Assembly: GCF_002750975.1 (NCBI RefSeq)
Contig: NZ_PEJS01000002.1
Span: forward strand, 356,093 to 420,092
Direction: 5' to 3'
Origin: Stenotrophomonas indicatrix
GTDB taxonomy: Bacteria; Pseudomonadota; Gammaproteobacteria; Xanthomonadales; Xanthomonadaceae
Length of the DNA stretch: 64,000 nucleotides
Numbering within the stretch: the stretch's first letter is position 1; each line of letters begins with the position of its first letter. The translations under genes and the position numbers were made by a program. The notes under the pieces were generated by a model that saw only the letters and a program-made list of their open reading frames with translations, had not been told where the DNA came from and did no database searches. Of this stretch, positions 8,582 through 17,655 are shown one piece after another.

Positions 8582-9477
8582 GCATGGACGAGAAAGAACA
8601 GCGACGGGGCCTGTTGATCACTGCCTCCACCTTCGTGCTGTGGGGGCTGGTGCCGGTGTACTGGCATCTGCTCAACGAAGTGCCTTCGTTCCAGATCATC
8701 GCCCACCGCATCATCTGGAGCACCGTGCTGGTGGTGGCCTGGCTGCTGATCGCCTCGCGGCTGGGCTGGTGGAAGAAGATCGCCGCGCAACCGCGCGCGC
8801 TGCCGATCCTGGCGGTATCGAGCCTGACCATCGCCTTCAACTGGGGCCTGTACATCTGGGCGATCAACGCAGGACATGTGATCGAAACCAGCCTGGGCTA
8901 CTTCATCAACCCGCTGGTGAACGTTCTGCTGGGCGTGCTGGTGCTGAAGGAGCGCCTGCGCCGCGTGCAGTGGCTGGCGGTAGCCATCGCCGCGGTGGGC
9001 GTGGCCTGGCTGACCATCGATGCGGGCACGCCGCCGTGGATCGCGCTGGGCCTGGCGTGCTCGTTCGGCCTGTACGGCCTGCTGCGCAAGCTGGTGTCGG
9101 TCGATCCGGTGGCCGGGCTGGGCGTGGAAAGCCTGTACCTGTTCCTGCCCGCGCTGGGCTTCGCGCTGTGGTCGGAAAACGGCCATGGCGGTGGCTTCTT
9201 CGGTGGCTGGGGCTGGGCAAACGACCTGATGCTGATTTTCGGCGGGGTGATCACGGCGGTGCCGCTGATCGGCTTCGCCTACGGGGTCAAGCGCATCCCG
9301 CTGTCGCTGGTCGGCATCCTGCAGTACATCGCACCGAGCCTGCAGCTGCTGCTGGGCGTGTTCTTCTTCCACGAAGCGTTCGACACCGGCAAGGCGATTG
9401 GTTTTGCGGCGATCTGGGCCGGCCTGGTCCTGTACGTCGGTGACAACGTACGGGCGATGCGCGGCGCGAAACGGTAG
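8578..9477 (+). CDS. rarD: EamA-family transporter RarD
   Basis: Inner-membrane protein of 299 residues with ten predicted helices, matching the RarD family (so named from an E. coli chloramphenicol-sensitivity gene; transported substrate unclear). Diagnostic segments are FVLWGLVPVYWHLL, IIAHRIIWS, NWGLYIWAIN and ETSLGYFINPLVNVLLG. The ATG at 8578 is coupled to the upstream YedA-like stop; an in-frame ORF start at 8503 lies inside the previous gene. Downstream come a short inverted repeat and a bidirectional terminator. Confidence 0.9.
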   Translation: MSMDEKEQRRGLLITASTFVLWGLVPVYWHLLNEVPSFQIIAHRIIWSTVLVVAWLLIASRLGWWKKIAAQPRALPILAVSSLTIAFNWGLYIWAINAGHVIETSLGYFINPLVNVLLGVLVLKERLRRVQWLAVAIAAVGVAWLTIDAGTPPWIALGLACSFGLYGLLRKLVSVDPVAGLGVESLYLFLPALGFALWSENGHGGGFFGGWGWANDLMLIFGGVITAVPLIGFAYGVKRIPLSLVGILQYIAPSLQLLLGVFFFHEAFDTGKAIGFAAIWAGLVLYVGDNVRAMRGAKR

Positions 9478-9487
9478 CGCCTCCGGG

Positions 9488-9520
9488 GTCAGATCCCTTC
9501 GCGATGCAAAGGGATCCGAC
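9488..9520. repeat. GGTCAGATCCC-type inverted repeat
   Basis: GTCAGATCCCTT faces AAGGGATCCGAC across an 8-base loop, with one mismatch. It lies after rarD and before the terminator. It resembles a separate palindromic repeat family seen in Stenotrophomonas intergenic regions; that link is from memory. Confidence 0.5.
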
Positions 9521-9525
9521 GCCGC

Positions 9526-9557
9526 AAAAAAGAACGGCGCCCCGAGGGGCGCCGTTC
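9526..9557. terminator. Intrinsic terminator for the TonB receptor gene
   Basis: An 11-bp GC stem (GAACGGCGCCC against GGGCGCCGTTC) with a six-A tract on its left side. Read on the minus strand this is a stem followed by U residues, placed about 55 bases past the receptor stop. It may also stop rarD transcripts. Confidence 0.85.
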
Positions 9558-9612
9558 TGCTTCCATCCACGGCCAGGAGAGAGTTGGCCGGGGCGGGAAC
9601 GCGGTTGCAGGC

Positions 9613-12471
9613 TTAGAAGCGCTGCTGGTACTTCATGTACATGAAACGACCGATGTCGAAGCCACCGTAGTAGGTGAAGCTGCTGTTGGGCTGGCTGTAC
9701 ATGATCGGACCCTGGTGGTCGAACACGTTGTTCAGGCCCAACGACACGGTGCCATCCCACGGCAGGCTGTAACGCACCTGCAGGTCGTGGAAGGTGTTGG
9801 AACCCACCTTGCGGCTCGGCTGTGCATCGGTATACGGCGAAACAAAGTCGGCCATGTTGCAGTCCGGGCCACCGCCCAGATCGTACGAGCAGGCTTCCTT
9901 CATGCCCGAGTAGTAACGGGCGGTCCAGCCGATGCCGAGGTTGCCGTACTGCCAATCCAGGTTGAAGGTCGAACGTACGCGGAAGTCACCGGCCCAGCCC
10001 ACGCGCTGCTCCACCGGGGTGGTGGCGGCGCTGTCGTTGCGCTGCTCCAGGTAGTCGGTGTAGGTGGTGTTCCAGTTGATGGCGAACTTGCCGTATGCGG
10101 TTTCCGGCAGGCGGTAACGCACACCGATGTCATAGCCGGCGGTTTCGCGGTAGCCGGCGTTGACCAGCGAACGGTCCAGCGCCGAAACCTGGCCGCGGGT
10201 GGCCGCAGCGGTGGAACGGGTGAAGCGACCGCATGCCGAATCCACGCCCTGCACGTAGCACTGGTTGAGGATGTCGGTAGCCGACTCGCCCACGATGGCG
10301 TTGTCGATGCGGATCTTCCACCAGTCCAGGCTGACGTCCAGGCCCTGCACGAATTCCGGGCTGTAGACCAGGCCGACGGTCCAGGTCTTGGCGGTTTCCG
10401 GCTTCAGTTCCGGGTTGGAACCGGAGTTGAAATCGGAGGTGGCCTGCTGGCCCGGGCGGTTGGCAAGGTTGCCGTCCGAACCGGTCTGCTGACGGAAGTT
10501 GGCGGGCACGTTCAGCGCCTGGCAGCGTGCTGCCACGGTCGGGCTGCTGGCGGCGATGCCGAACTTCGTGTCGCACGGATCGGTGAACGAATCGCGGCTG
10601 GAAACCGCGCCGCCGTAGAGATCGTCCACGGTCGGTGCACGGAAGCCGGTGCCGTAGGTGGCGCGTACCAGCAGGCTGTCGATCGGCTTCCACTTCAGGC
10701 CGAACTTGCTGTTGGTGGTCGAACCGAAGGTGTTGTAGTCGGTGTAGCGACCGGCCAGGTCCAGCGACAGCTCGCGGGCGAAGGCCATGTCGGCCAGCAG
10801 CGGCACCTGCATTTCCAGGTAGACCTCGTTGAGCGAGTAGTCGCCACGGGTCGGCTGGCCGGTGGTGCCGGCGATCTGGCCCTTCTGCACCATCAGGTCC
10901 GGGGTGTAGCTGGCTTCTTCGCTGCGGTGCTCAAAGCCCATCGCGCCCATGATGTCGCCGGCCGGCAGGGTGAACAGCGAGCCGGAGATGTTGGCGCTGG
11001 CGACCTTGGTGGTGCTGCGCACCTTGTCGACGAAGCGGGTGAACAGGTAGTCCTGCACGTCCTGGTTGCCCAGCGAGCCCGGGCCGGTGTAGCCCATCGG
11101 CGCAGCCGGATTCCACGGCACGCAGCCGGCGATCACCGCACCCGGCGTACCGCAGCGGGCCACGTCGCCGTCCATGAAGGACGGGCCGACGGCGAGGTTG
11201 ACGTTCGGCTGGTACATGCTGCCGGTGCCAACGCGCTCGCCTTCATTGCGGTTGTACATGTAGCTGACGTTCCAGTCCCAGTAGCGCGAACCGGTTTCGA
11301 AGCTGCCTTCCAGGCCGAGGCTGGCACGCTTGGTTTCCAGCGTGTTCTCGGTACCGCGCGGCAGCTCTTCGGTGCGGTGCGAGAACAGCACGTCCTGGCC
11401 CCACTTGTTGAAGGTGCTGTCCTTGGACAGCGCAGCGCGCGTGCCGTTGCGCGACTGCGCAGCCGAGACCGAGTACGGGTAGCCGGCCAGGTGCTTGGTC
11501 GACTCGCGCTTGCTGTACAGCGCATCGGCGACGATGCGCAGGTTGTCGGTGATCGAGAAGCCGCCGTTGGCGAACACCGAGGTGCGCTCCAGGCCGCTCA
11601 GCAGGCTCATGTTGGTCTTGGCGTTGGCGCCGTCAGCCGGATCCGGCGTGTGGAAGTTGCCGGCGCTGCTCGGGTCGCCGCCCGGGCCCACGGTCAGCGG
11701 CTTGCCACCGACGGTGACCGTGCCCCACTGGGTGGTCGGGCTCAGCGCGTCGACGTCGTCGGCATGGCGCGGGCCACCCGGGTAGCGGCTGAACTCGCGC
11801 GCATCGCCGAGGATCTCGTCTTCCTTGGTGCGCTCGGCGCCAACGCTGAACCAGCCGCGGTCGAAGGTCTTGCCGAAGGTGGCGCTGTAGGAGCGCTTCT
11901 GGCCGTCGCCTTCACCGTACTGGCCGACATAGACGCTGGCTTCGCCACCGTCGAAGTTCTTGCGGGTGATGATGTTGACCACGCCGGCGATGGCGTCCGA
12001 GCCGTACAGCGCCGAGGCGCCATCGGTCAGCACTTCGACGCGTTCCACGATCGCCGACGGAATCGAGGCCAGGTCGGAGTATCCGCCGGCGCTGACGCCC
12101 ATGCGGCGGCCGTCGATCAGCACCAGGCTGCGTTCCGGGCCGAGGTTGCGCAGGCTGACATACATGCCGCCGAAATCGCGCGAGGAGCTCAGCGAGGACG
12201 AACGGCTCAGGCTCGGTGCGCCGGCTGCCGTGACGTCCTGCAGGATGTCGGCAACGTTGACGTAGCCCTTCTTCTCGATGTCGGCGCGGTTGAGTGCCAC
12301 CACCGGCTGCGCGGTCTCGACACTGGCCTGGCGGATGCGCGAGCCGGTGATCTCGATGCGGTCGAGGTTGGTGGGGGTATCGCCGGCTTCCTGTGCGAAA
12401 GCGGGCGTGGTGCAGCTGGCGGCCAGCGCGATGACGATCGCGTTGCGCAGCGGGGTGGTCTTCAGGGACAT
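9613..12471 (-). CDS. TonB-dependent outer-membrane receptor
   Basis: Large gated outer-membrane channel of 952 residues. A signal peptide ending TPAFAQ is followed by a plug domain (about residues 40-170) containing ITGSRIRQA, LRNLGPERSLVLIDGRR and GASALYGSDAIAGVVNII. A 22-strand barrel follows, with a terminal aromatic (QQRF) as expected for outer-membrane assembly. It is of the Xanthomonadaceae plant-polymer/peptide or catecholate-like receptor class, but no ligand can be assigned; no extended N-terminal signalling domain is visible. The ATG at 12471 places the signal peptide correctly; an in-frame ATG at 12501 is possible. No adjacent TonB, regulator or hydrolase gene indicates the substrate. 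Confidence 0.92.
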   Translation of the reverse strand: MSLKTTPLRNAIVIALAASCTTPAFAQEAGDTPTNLDRIEITGSRIRQASVETAQPVVALNRADIEKKGYVNVADILQDVTAAGAPSLSRSSSLSSSRDFGGMYVSLRNLGPERSLVLIDGRRMGVSAGGYSDLASIPSAIVERVEVLTDGASALYGSDAIAGVVNIITRKNFDGGEASVYVGQYGEGDGQKRSYSATFGKTFDRGWFSVGAERTKEDEILGDAREFSRYPGGPRHADDVDALSPTTQWGTVTVGGKPLTVGPGGDPSSAGNFHTPDPADGANAKTNMSLLSGLERTSVFANGGFSITDNLRIVADALYSKRESTKHLAGYPYSVSAAQSRNGTRAALSKDSTFNKWGQDVLFSHRTEELPRGTENTLETKRASLGLEGSFETGSRYWDWNVSYMYNRNEGERVGTGSMYQPNVNLAVGPSFMDGDVARCGTPGAVIAGCVPWNPAAPMGYTGPGSLGNQDVQDYLFTRFVDKVRSTTKVASANISGSLFTLPAGDIMGAMGFEHRSEEASYTPDLMVQKGQIAGTTGQPTRGDYSLNEVYLEMQVPLLADMAFARELSLDLAGRYTDYNTFGSTTNSKFGLKWKPIDSLLVRATYGTGFRAPTVDDLYGGAVSSRDSFTDPCDTKFGIAASSPTVAARCQALNVPANFRQQTGSDGNLANRPGQQATSDFNSGSNPELKPETAKTWTVGLVYSPEFVQGLDVSLDWWKIRIDNAIVGESATDILNQCYVQGVDSACGRFTRSTAAATRGQVSALDRSLVNAGYRETAGYDIGVRYRLPETAYGKFAINWNTTYTDYLEQRNDSAATTPVEQRVGWAGDFRVRSTFNLDWQYGNLGIGWTARYYSGMKEACSYDLGGGPDCNMADFVSPYTDAQPSRKVGSNTFHDLQVRYSLPWDGTVSLGLNNVFDHQGPIMYSQPNSSFTYYGGFDIGRFMYMKYQQRF

Positions 12472-12740
12472 CCGTGAAATCTCGTGTTTCAGAAAAAACA
12501 TGCATCCGTTCTATGGACGCGTGGGGTGCTGCAAACCAACGTGGGGGCCGGATTCTAGAGTGTTTTCATCGGTAACTGTTTGTCCGCGCGCGCTGTAACG
12601 CCGCGAAAATGAATCGCAACCAACAATCCACAGGTGCACTGTGCGCAACGTCACGCGCGCTGCGTTTGCGATGGGCAGAGGCACCGATAGCGGCGGTGTT
12701 TGCGCAATCTGTAATCGTTGTTGCGTGCGTACACGCATCC

Positions 12741-12824
12741 ATCCACGCATGGCGTGGATCTACTGCAACAACGTCGGCGTCCACACCATGCGGATGGGCC
12801 AGTAGATCCACGCCATGCGTGGAT
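12741..12824. repeat. SMAG-type pair, ATCCACGC subtype
   Basis: An inverted unit ending GTGGATCTAC at 12763 and a forward unit GTAGATCCACGCCATGCGTG from 12802, separated by 38 bp. The two would also pair with each other into one long stem. Confidence 0.8.
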
Positions 12825-12831
12825 GACGTGC

Positions 12832-12863
12832 AAAAAAAAGGGACGGAGCCTTCGCTCCGTCCC
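12832..12863 (-). terminator. Intrinsic terminator of the MacB-like operon
   Basis: A 10-bp stem, GGGACGGAGC against GCTCCGTCCC, with a CTTC loop and eight A residues on the left side, which read as a U-tract on the minus strand. It lies 34 bases past the last permease stop. Confidence 0.92.
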
Positions 12864-12896
12864 CTGCGCAACGTTCATTCAATCAATGCGTGATGC

Positions 12897-14213
12897 TCAG
12901 GTCTCGCGCAGCGCCGTGGTGATCGGCAGGCGTGCCGCGCGCAGTGCCGGGAACAACCCACCCACCAGGCCGATGCCCAGCGCCCACTTCAGCCCGCTCC
13001 ACAGCAGTTCCGGCGATACATGGAACTTGAACACTACCGCGCTGAAGTTGCTGCCGATGGTGGACACGCTGTAGCCGTTGAACAGCAGCCATGCCACCGC
13101 GCAGCCAAGCAGTCCGCCGAGCAGGGCCAGCAGCATGGTTTCCAGCATCACCGCAGTCACCACCGGCAGGCCACGGAAGCCGATCGCACGCATGGTGGCG
13201 ATCTCGCGTGCGCGCGTCGCCACGGCGGCATACATGGTGTTGAGCGCACCAAACACAGCGCCTACGGCCATGATGGTGCCGATCACCTTGCCGAGGATGT
13301 CGATCAGCTTGGTCAACCCACCACCCTGCTTGCTGTAGTAGACGCGGGTGGTTTCCACGTCCAGCTTCAGGCGCGGATCGGCGGCCACGGCGGCCTTGAA
13401 CTGCTCGAAGCCGGCCTTGCCGTCGGTACGCACGCTGATCGACTGCCAGGCACTGCGCTGGTAGGTGGTGGCCAGCGTGTCGGCGTCGGTCCACAGTTCC
13501 GAGTCATGCGCATCGCCGGTAGCGAACACGCCCACGACCGTCCAGGTCTGGTTGCCCAGGGTGAGCGTTTTGCCAACATCCATGTCGCGGAACTGGCTCC
13601 TGGCGCCCTGGCCGACCACGATCTCGCGCAGGCCGGCGGCGAACCGGCGGCCTTCGACGATCTTGACCTTGTCATGCACGGCCCACGCCTGCGGGCCGAC
13701 CCCGCGGAACTGCGCATTGACGTCGGTGCCATCGGCCTTGGACACCAGGTTGACCACCTGCGAGAGTTCCGGCGACAGCAGCGGCCGCCCCTGCGCATCG
13801 CGGGTGATGCCGGGCAGGGTGGACAGCGTCGGGACCTGTTCGCGGGTGATGACCGAGTTGGTCTCGGCCTGCGAACCGCCGCGCAGCACGATCGCGGTGG
13901 TGTCATCGCCGGTGTTGTTGAGCGTGGCCTGGAAGCCTTCGCCCATCGCCAGCATCGCGACCAGTACGCCGACCACGCCGGCGATGCCGACCACGATCAC
14001 CGAGGAGGCACCCCAGCGTTGCGGCAGGCTGGCGATGCCGATGCGGGTGGCGGCCAGGGCCAGCCGGCCACTGCGGGTGAGCGCCAGCCACAGCCCCAGC
14101 AGCACCGCGATGGCAGCGACACCGATCCACGGCAGGCTGATCCAAACCACCAGGCCAACGACCAGCAGCAGCACGGTCACCGCGTTCCCCAGCCACTTCT
14201 TGAGCTTGTTCAT
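12897..14213 (-). CDS. ABC transporter permease, MacB/FtsX type (second permease)
   Basis: Inner-membrane permease of 438 residues with MacB-like architecture. There are two N-terminal hydrophobic helices (about residues 10-45), a third helix near 72-92 leading to a periplasmic MacB_PCD-like domain (about 95-310), and a C-terminal FtsX core of three helices with AREIATMRAIGFR and GGLFPALRAARLPI. Last gene of a four-gene operon, 13 bases after the first permease. The N-terminal extension of two extra helices distinguishes it from its partner. Substrate unknown. Confidence 0.88.
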   Translation of the reverse strand: MNKLKKWLGNAVTVLLLVVGLVVWISLPWIGVAAIAVLLGLWLALTRSGRLALAATRIGIASLPQRWGASSVIVVGIAGVVGVLVAMLAMGEGFQATLNNTGDDTTAIVLRGGSQAETNSVITREQVPTLSTLPGITRDAQGRPLLSPELSQVVNLVSKADGTDVNAQFRGVGPQAWAVHDKVKIVEGRRFAAGLREIVVGQGARSQFRDMDVGKTLTLGNQTWTVVGVFATGDAHDSELWTDADTLATTYQRSAWQSISVRTDGKAGFEQFKAAVAADPRLKLDVETTRVYYSKQGGGLTKLIDILGKVIGTIMAVGAVFGALNTMYAAVATRAREIATMRAIGFRGLPVVTAVMLETMLLALLGGLLGCAVAWLLFNGYSVSTIGSNFSAVVFKFHVSPELLWSGLKWALGIGLVGGLFPALRAARLPITTALRET

Positions 14214-14226
14214 GTCGGTGTCCTCT

Positions 14227-15384
14227 TCAGCGGCCGGCGAGCGCGTCGACGATCTTCAGGCGCTTGGCGCGCAGTGCGGGCAGCAGCCCGACCACGATGC
14301 CGATCACCACGATCAGGACGGTGCCCACCAGCCAGGTCGGCGTCGGTACGTGCGGCGGCAGCATGCCCATGCTCTTGGGGCTGATGGCCGGCAGGATCAG
14401 CGCCGCCAGGCCCATGCCGATCAGTCCACCGAGGCCGATCAGCAGCACCGATTCGACCATCACCAGGGTCAGCACCGTGCTGTCCTTGAAGCCCAGCGTC
14501 TTCAGCGTGGCCAGTTCCGGAACGCGCTCGCGCACCGCCTGGGCCATGGTGTTGCCGGTCAACAGCAGCAGGGTGAAGAACACCGCGCCCATGATCGAGG
14601 TGACGATCATGCCGATGTCGGCGAACTGTTTCACGAACGCCTGCTGGAACGCCGATTCGGTCTGGGTCTTGGTTTCGTGGTCGGAGTTGGCCGAGATCGC
14701 ATCGATGGCCTGCGCCACCCTCGACGACTGCTCCGGGTTGTCCAGCGTCACCGTGTACCAGCTCACCTGGTTCTTGATGTAGTCGTTGGACTCATCGAAG
14801 TACTTCCAGTTCATCATCAACTGGCGTTCTTCATTGGCCGCCAGTGCGCGATCCTTCGAGCGGTAGATGCCCTTCAGTTCCAGCGGCCAGTCGTTGCTGC
14901 CGCCACGCGGGAAGATGGTGGCCTGCAGCGGGATGGTGTCGCCGATCTTCCAGCCGAACTGCTTGGCCAGCGTCTCGCCGACGATCGCGCCGGTACGGGT
15001 CTGCTGCCAGTCCTGCAGCTGCGCCGGGTCGATCTGCAGCTCGCGGTAGACATCGAAGTAGTTGGGCGCCACCGAGAAGTTGGGGAAGAAGTTCTTCGGG
15101 TCCTGGTAGATGCCGCCGAACCACATGCCGTAGGTGACATCGCGCACGCCGCTGACCTGGCGGATCTGCGTTTCCAGGCGGATCGGCAGCGACTGGGTGA
15201 TCGACAGGCGCGAAGCCACCACCAACCGGTTGGCACCTTCCACGCTGCCACCGGACGAGAACGCCACGCGCACCGAGTCGAGCATGCCGAACAGCAGGAA
15301 CGCGGCCACCACCGACAGCAGGGTCAACAGGGTGCGGGTGCGGCTGCGGAACAGCTGCGCCCAGACCAACGAGAAGTATTTCAT
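14227..15384 (-). CDS. ABC transporter permease, MacB/FtsX type (first permease)
   Basis: 385-residue inner-membrane permease. An N-terminal helix (about 17-37) precedes a periplasmic domain (about 40-260) and three C-terminal FtsX helices containing VRERVPELATLKTLGFKD and GLLPALRAKRLKI. It is the partner of the downstream 438-residue permease, implying a heterodimer with the shared ATPase rather than the single-chain MacB arrangement. It follows the ATPase by 14 bases. Confidence 0.9.
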   Translation of the reverse strand: MKYFSLVWAQLFRSRTRTLLTLLSVVAAFLLFGMLDSVRVAFSSGGSVEGANRLVVASRLSITQSLPIRLETQIRQVSGVRDVTYGMWFGGIYQDPKNFFPNFSVAPNYFDVYRELQIDPAQLQDWQQTRTGAIVGETLAKQFGWKIGDTIPLQATIFPRGGSNDWPLELKGIYRSKDRALAANEERQLMMNWKYFDESNDYIKNQVSWYTVTLDNPEQSSRVAQAIDAISANSDHETKTQTESAFQQAFVKQFADIGMIVTSIMGAVFFTLLLLTGNTMAQAVRERVPELATLKTLGFKDSTVLTLVMVESVLLIGLGGLIGMGLAALILPAISPKSMGMLPPHVPTPTWLVGTVLIVVIGIVVGLLPALRAKRLKIVDALAGR

Positions 15385-15398
15385 CGCTGTGGCCTCCG

Positions 15399-16088
15399 TC
15401 AGTGGGCCAGCGGCGCGTCGGCCAGCTCGCCCTTGTCCAGGTGCACCGTGTGGGTGGCGTACTCGGCAGCCTTCGGGTCATGGGTGACCATGATGATGGT
15501 CTTGCCGTGTTCGCGGTTGAGCTGCTGCAGCAGGCCCAGGATCTCTTCGGCGGACTGGCGGTCAAGATCGCCGGTGGGTTCGTCGCAGATCAGGAAGGTC
15601 GGGTCGGAGACGATCGCGCGGGCGATCGCCACGCGCTGCTGCTGGCCGCCGGACAGTTCGTTGGGGCGATGGCTGCGGCGGTCGGCCAGGCCGACCAGGG
15701 TCAGCGCGATCTCGGCATTGCGCTTGCGCTGCGCCGCGCTGAGGTGGGTCAGCAGCAACGGCAGTTCCACGTTCTTCTGCGCGGTCAGCATCGGCATCAG
15801 GTTGTAGAACTGGAACACGAAGCCGACATGGTGGCTGCGCCACGTCGACAGCTGGCCGCCGCTCATCTGGTCGATGCGCTCGCCTTCGATGCTGATCTCG
15901 CCGCCGGTGGGGTTGTCCAGGCCGCCGATCAGGTTGAGCAGGGTGGTCTTGCCGGAACCGGACGGGCCCATCAGCGCGACGAAATCGCCGCTGGCGATAT
16001 CCAGATCGATGCCGTGCAGCACCTGCACCTTTTCGGGGCCACGCTGGTAGGTCTTGGTGATGTTGCGCAGTGAAACCAGGGTCGACAT
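15399..16088 (-). CDS. ABC transporter ATP-binding protein, MacB/LolD class
   Basis: 229-residue ATPase with Walker A GPSGSGKTT, Q-loop in FVFQFYNLMPMLTA, signature LSGGQQQRVAIARAI, Walker B FLICDEPTGDLD and a switch histidine in MVTHDP. The ATG at 16088 has GGAG about 8 bases upstream; the frame extends 34 codons further without conserved sequence. It energises the two FtsX-type permeases encoded directly downstream. Confidence 0.94.
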   Translation of the reverse strand: MSTLVSLRNITKTYQRGPEKVQVLHGIDLDIASGDFVALMGPSGSGKTTLLNLIGGLDNPTGGEISIEGERIDQMSGGQLSTWRSHHVGFVFQFYNLMPMLTAQKNVELPLLLTHLSAAQRKRNAEIALTLVGLADRRSHRPNELSGGQQQRVAIARAIVSDPTFLICDEPTGDLDRQSAEEILGLLQQLNREHGKTIIMVTHDPKAAEYATHTVHLDKGELADAPLAH

Positions 16089-16123
16089 GGGTGGTTCTCC
16101 ACGAAAGGCGGGAAACGGGGATG

Positions 16124-16141
16124 CGTCCCGGCCAACGGCCG
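16124..16141. repeat. REP-like hairpin in the operon
   Basis: CCGGCCAACGGCCGG palindrome in the 117-bp gap between adaptor and ATPase genes. It resembles the core of the SMAG units but lacks GTAG. It could modulate mRNA stability within the operon. Confidence 0.35.
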
Positions 16142-16205
16142 GCACGCGTCGAACAGTGGTGCTTTCCAGCGGTACTGCCGGTGGCGCCATGCGGGCGCCG
16201 GGCCG

Positions 16206-17453
16206 TTACTGCGCTTGCTTCTGCTTGACCCTGGTGCCGTCGCGCAGGGTGTCCGGCGGGTTGACCACCACCGACTCCCCCGCGCTCACGCCCTTGAGGA
16301 TCTGGCGGTCCTTGCCCATCGCCTGGCCCGCCTCGACCGTGCGTTGCTGCACACGGTTGTCATCGCCCAGTGCGAAGGCCACCGACGCGCCCTCACGCTC
16401 GACCACCGCAGTGGCCGGAACGCGCACGCCCTGTGGCTTGGCTTCGGTCTGCGGCTTGGCCTGTTCCAGGAAGCTGACCCGCACGCCCATCTCCGGCACG
16501 ATGCGCGGGTCTTTCACCTTCAGTGCGACCCGTACCTTCACCGTGGCCTTGCCGCGGTCAGCGGTGGGAACGATGGCGATCACCTCGGCCGGGATCTTCC
16601 AGTCCGGGTAGGCGTTGAGCGTGGCTTCCACCGGCATCTTCGGCTGCACGCGGCCGATGAAGGCTTCGCCGACCTCCACTTCGATCTCCAGCGATTCCAT
16701 GTCGACGATGGTGCCGATGCCGGTACGGGTGAAGCCACCACCGGCCGACAGCGGCGAGACGATTTCGCCGGGCTGCGCGGCCTTGGCGGTGACCACGCCG
16801 GAGAACGGCGCGCGCACGATGTTGTTGTCCACGCCAAGGTCGGCGATGGACAGCTGGTCGTTGGCAACCTTGACGTTGCGTCGTGCGGTTTCCAGCTGCG
16901 CACGCAGGCTGTCACGCTGGGCCACGGCCTGGTCGTACTGCGAACGCGAGACCAGCTGCTGGCCGACCAGCGCCTGCAGGCGGCTGGCTTCAGCGGCGGC
17001 CTGCTTCTGCTGGGCTTCCAGGCCGACCACCTGGCTGCGTGCGGCCTGCAGCTGCGAGGCGTACAGGTTGCGCTGCGCGTCGGCATCGATCGGGTCCAGG
17101 GTGGCCATGATCTGCCCCTGTTCCACCCGCATGCCTTCTTCGATCATCACCTCGCGCACCTTACCGGTGATCTTGGCCGACACCGTGGCCATGCGCCGGG
17201 CGACCACGTAGCCGCTGGCGTCGAGCACCGAGCTGCTGGCGCTGCCCTGCTGGATGGCCACCGCCGGCGCGGTGTCCACTTCCACGGTGGGCGCGCGGCC
17301 GAACAGTGCGAATGCACCACCGGCCAGCAGCACGATGATCACGGCCACGGCGATCCACAGCCAGCGGCGGCCACCACTGCCGCCACTGGAGGCGGGCGGC
17401 GGCGACTTGCGGTCGATACGGAGTTCCTTCAACAGCTCGGCAGAAGCGTTCAT
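16206..17453 (-). CDS. Efflux periplasmic adaptor (membrane fusion protein)
   Basis: 415-residue HlyD/RND-type adaptor. It has a cytoplasmic N-terminal tail, one membrane helix (about 30-51), a lipoyl-like half (MATVSAKITGKVREVMIEEG), an alpha-hairpin (about 115-190, coiled-coil composition with Q/A repeats) and the second lipoyl half VRAPFSGVVTAKAAQPGEIV. Beta-barrel and membrane-proximal domains follow. The ATG at 17453 is favoured because GGAA lies just upstream; an ATG at 17462 is also possible. First gene of the operon adaptor-ATPase-permease-permease; no outer-membrane factor is encoded here, so a TolC elsewhere is presumed. Confidence 0.92.
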   Translation of the reverse strand: MNASAELLKELRIDRKSPPPASSGGSGGRRWLWIAVAVIIVLLAGGAFALFGRAPTVEVDTAPAVAIQQGSASSSVLDASGYVVARRMATVSAKITGKVREVMIEEGMRVEQGQIMATLDPIDADAQRNLYASQLQAARSQVVGLEAQQKQAAAEASRLQALVGQQLVSRSQYDQAVAQRDSLRAQLETARRNVKVANDQLSIADLGVDNNIVRAPFSGVVTAKAAQPGEIVSPLSAGGGFTRTGIGTIVDMESLEIEVEVGEAFIGRVQPKMPVEATLNAYPDWKIPAEVIAIVPTADRGKATVKVRVALKVKDPRIVPEMGVRVSFLEQAKPQTEAKPQGVRVPATAVVEREGASVAFALGDDNRVQQRTVEAGQAMGKDRQILKGVSAGESVVVNPPDTLRDGTRVKQKQAQ

Positions 17454-17562
17454 TCGTTCCATCACAGGCGTTCGGGCGGGTGTGACCGGAAGGGCAGGCA
17501 GCGGCGGTTCCGGCGGTGGAGCGTGCGGCACAGCATGAAGGCAGGTGCATCGGCGATGGCAG

Positions 17563-17589
17563 TGACAGCTGTCATCCGATGTCATTGAC
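17563..17589. promoter_or_regulatory. Tandem palindromes in divergent promoter region
   Basis: A perfect 12-bp palindrome, TGACAGCTGTCA, is followed 6 bases later by GTCATTGAC, a second palindrome sharing the GTCA/TGAC half-sites. They sit between the efflux operon and the ABC-remnant/two-component genes. They may be binding sites for the downstream LuxR-type regulator; this is inference. Confidence 0.4.
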
Positions 17590-17655
17590 GGCGGCAACTG
17601 CGAAATGTGACCACGGCGGCACAGGATGGCAACGTCCCCGCTACCGGTACCGCCC

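Larger units (their letters stand above)
12472..12896. other. Intergenic region upstream of the receptor gene
   Basis: A 425-bp gap between two minus-strand genes. The part near 12896 holds the terminator of the ABC operon and a SMAG-type pair. The part near 12471 must carry the receptor promoter. No ORF, RNA gene or clear regulator site is recognised there. Confidence 0.6.

Noticed and set aside
9715..12477. 920-codon open frame antisense to the TonB receptor gene
   Set aside because: High-GC sequence leaves the opposite frame open. The translation is low-complexity Ala/Gly/His/Val without any domain, while the minus strand encodes an unmistakable receptor.
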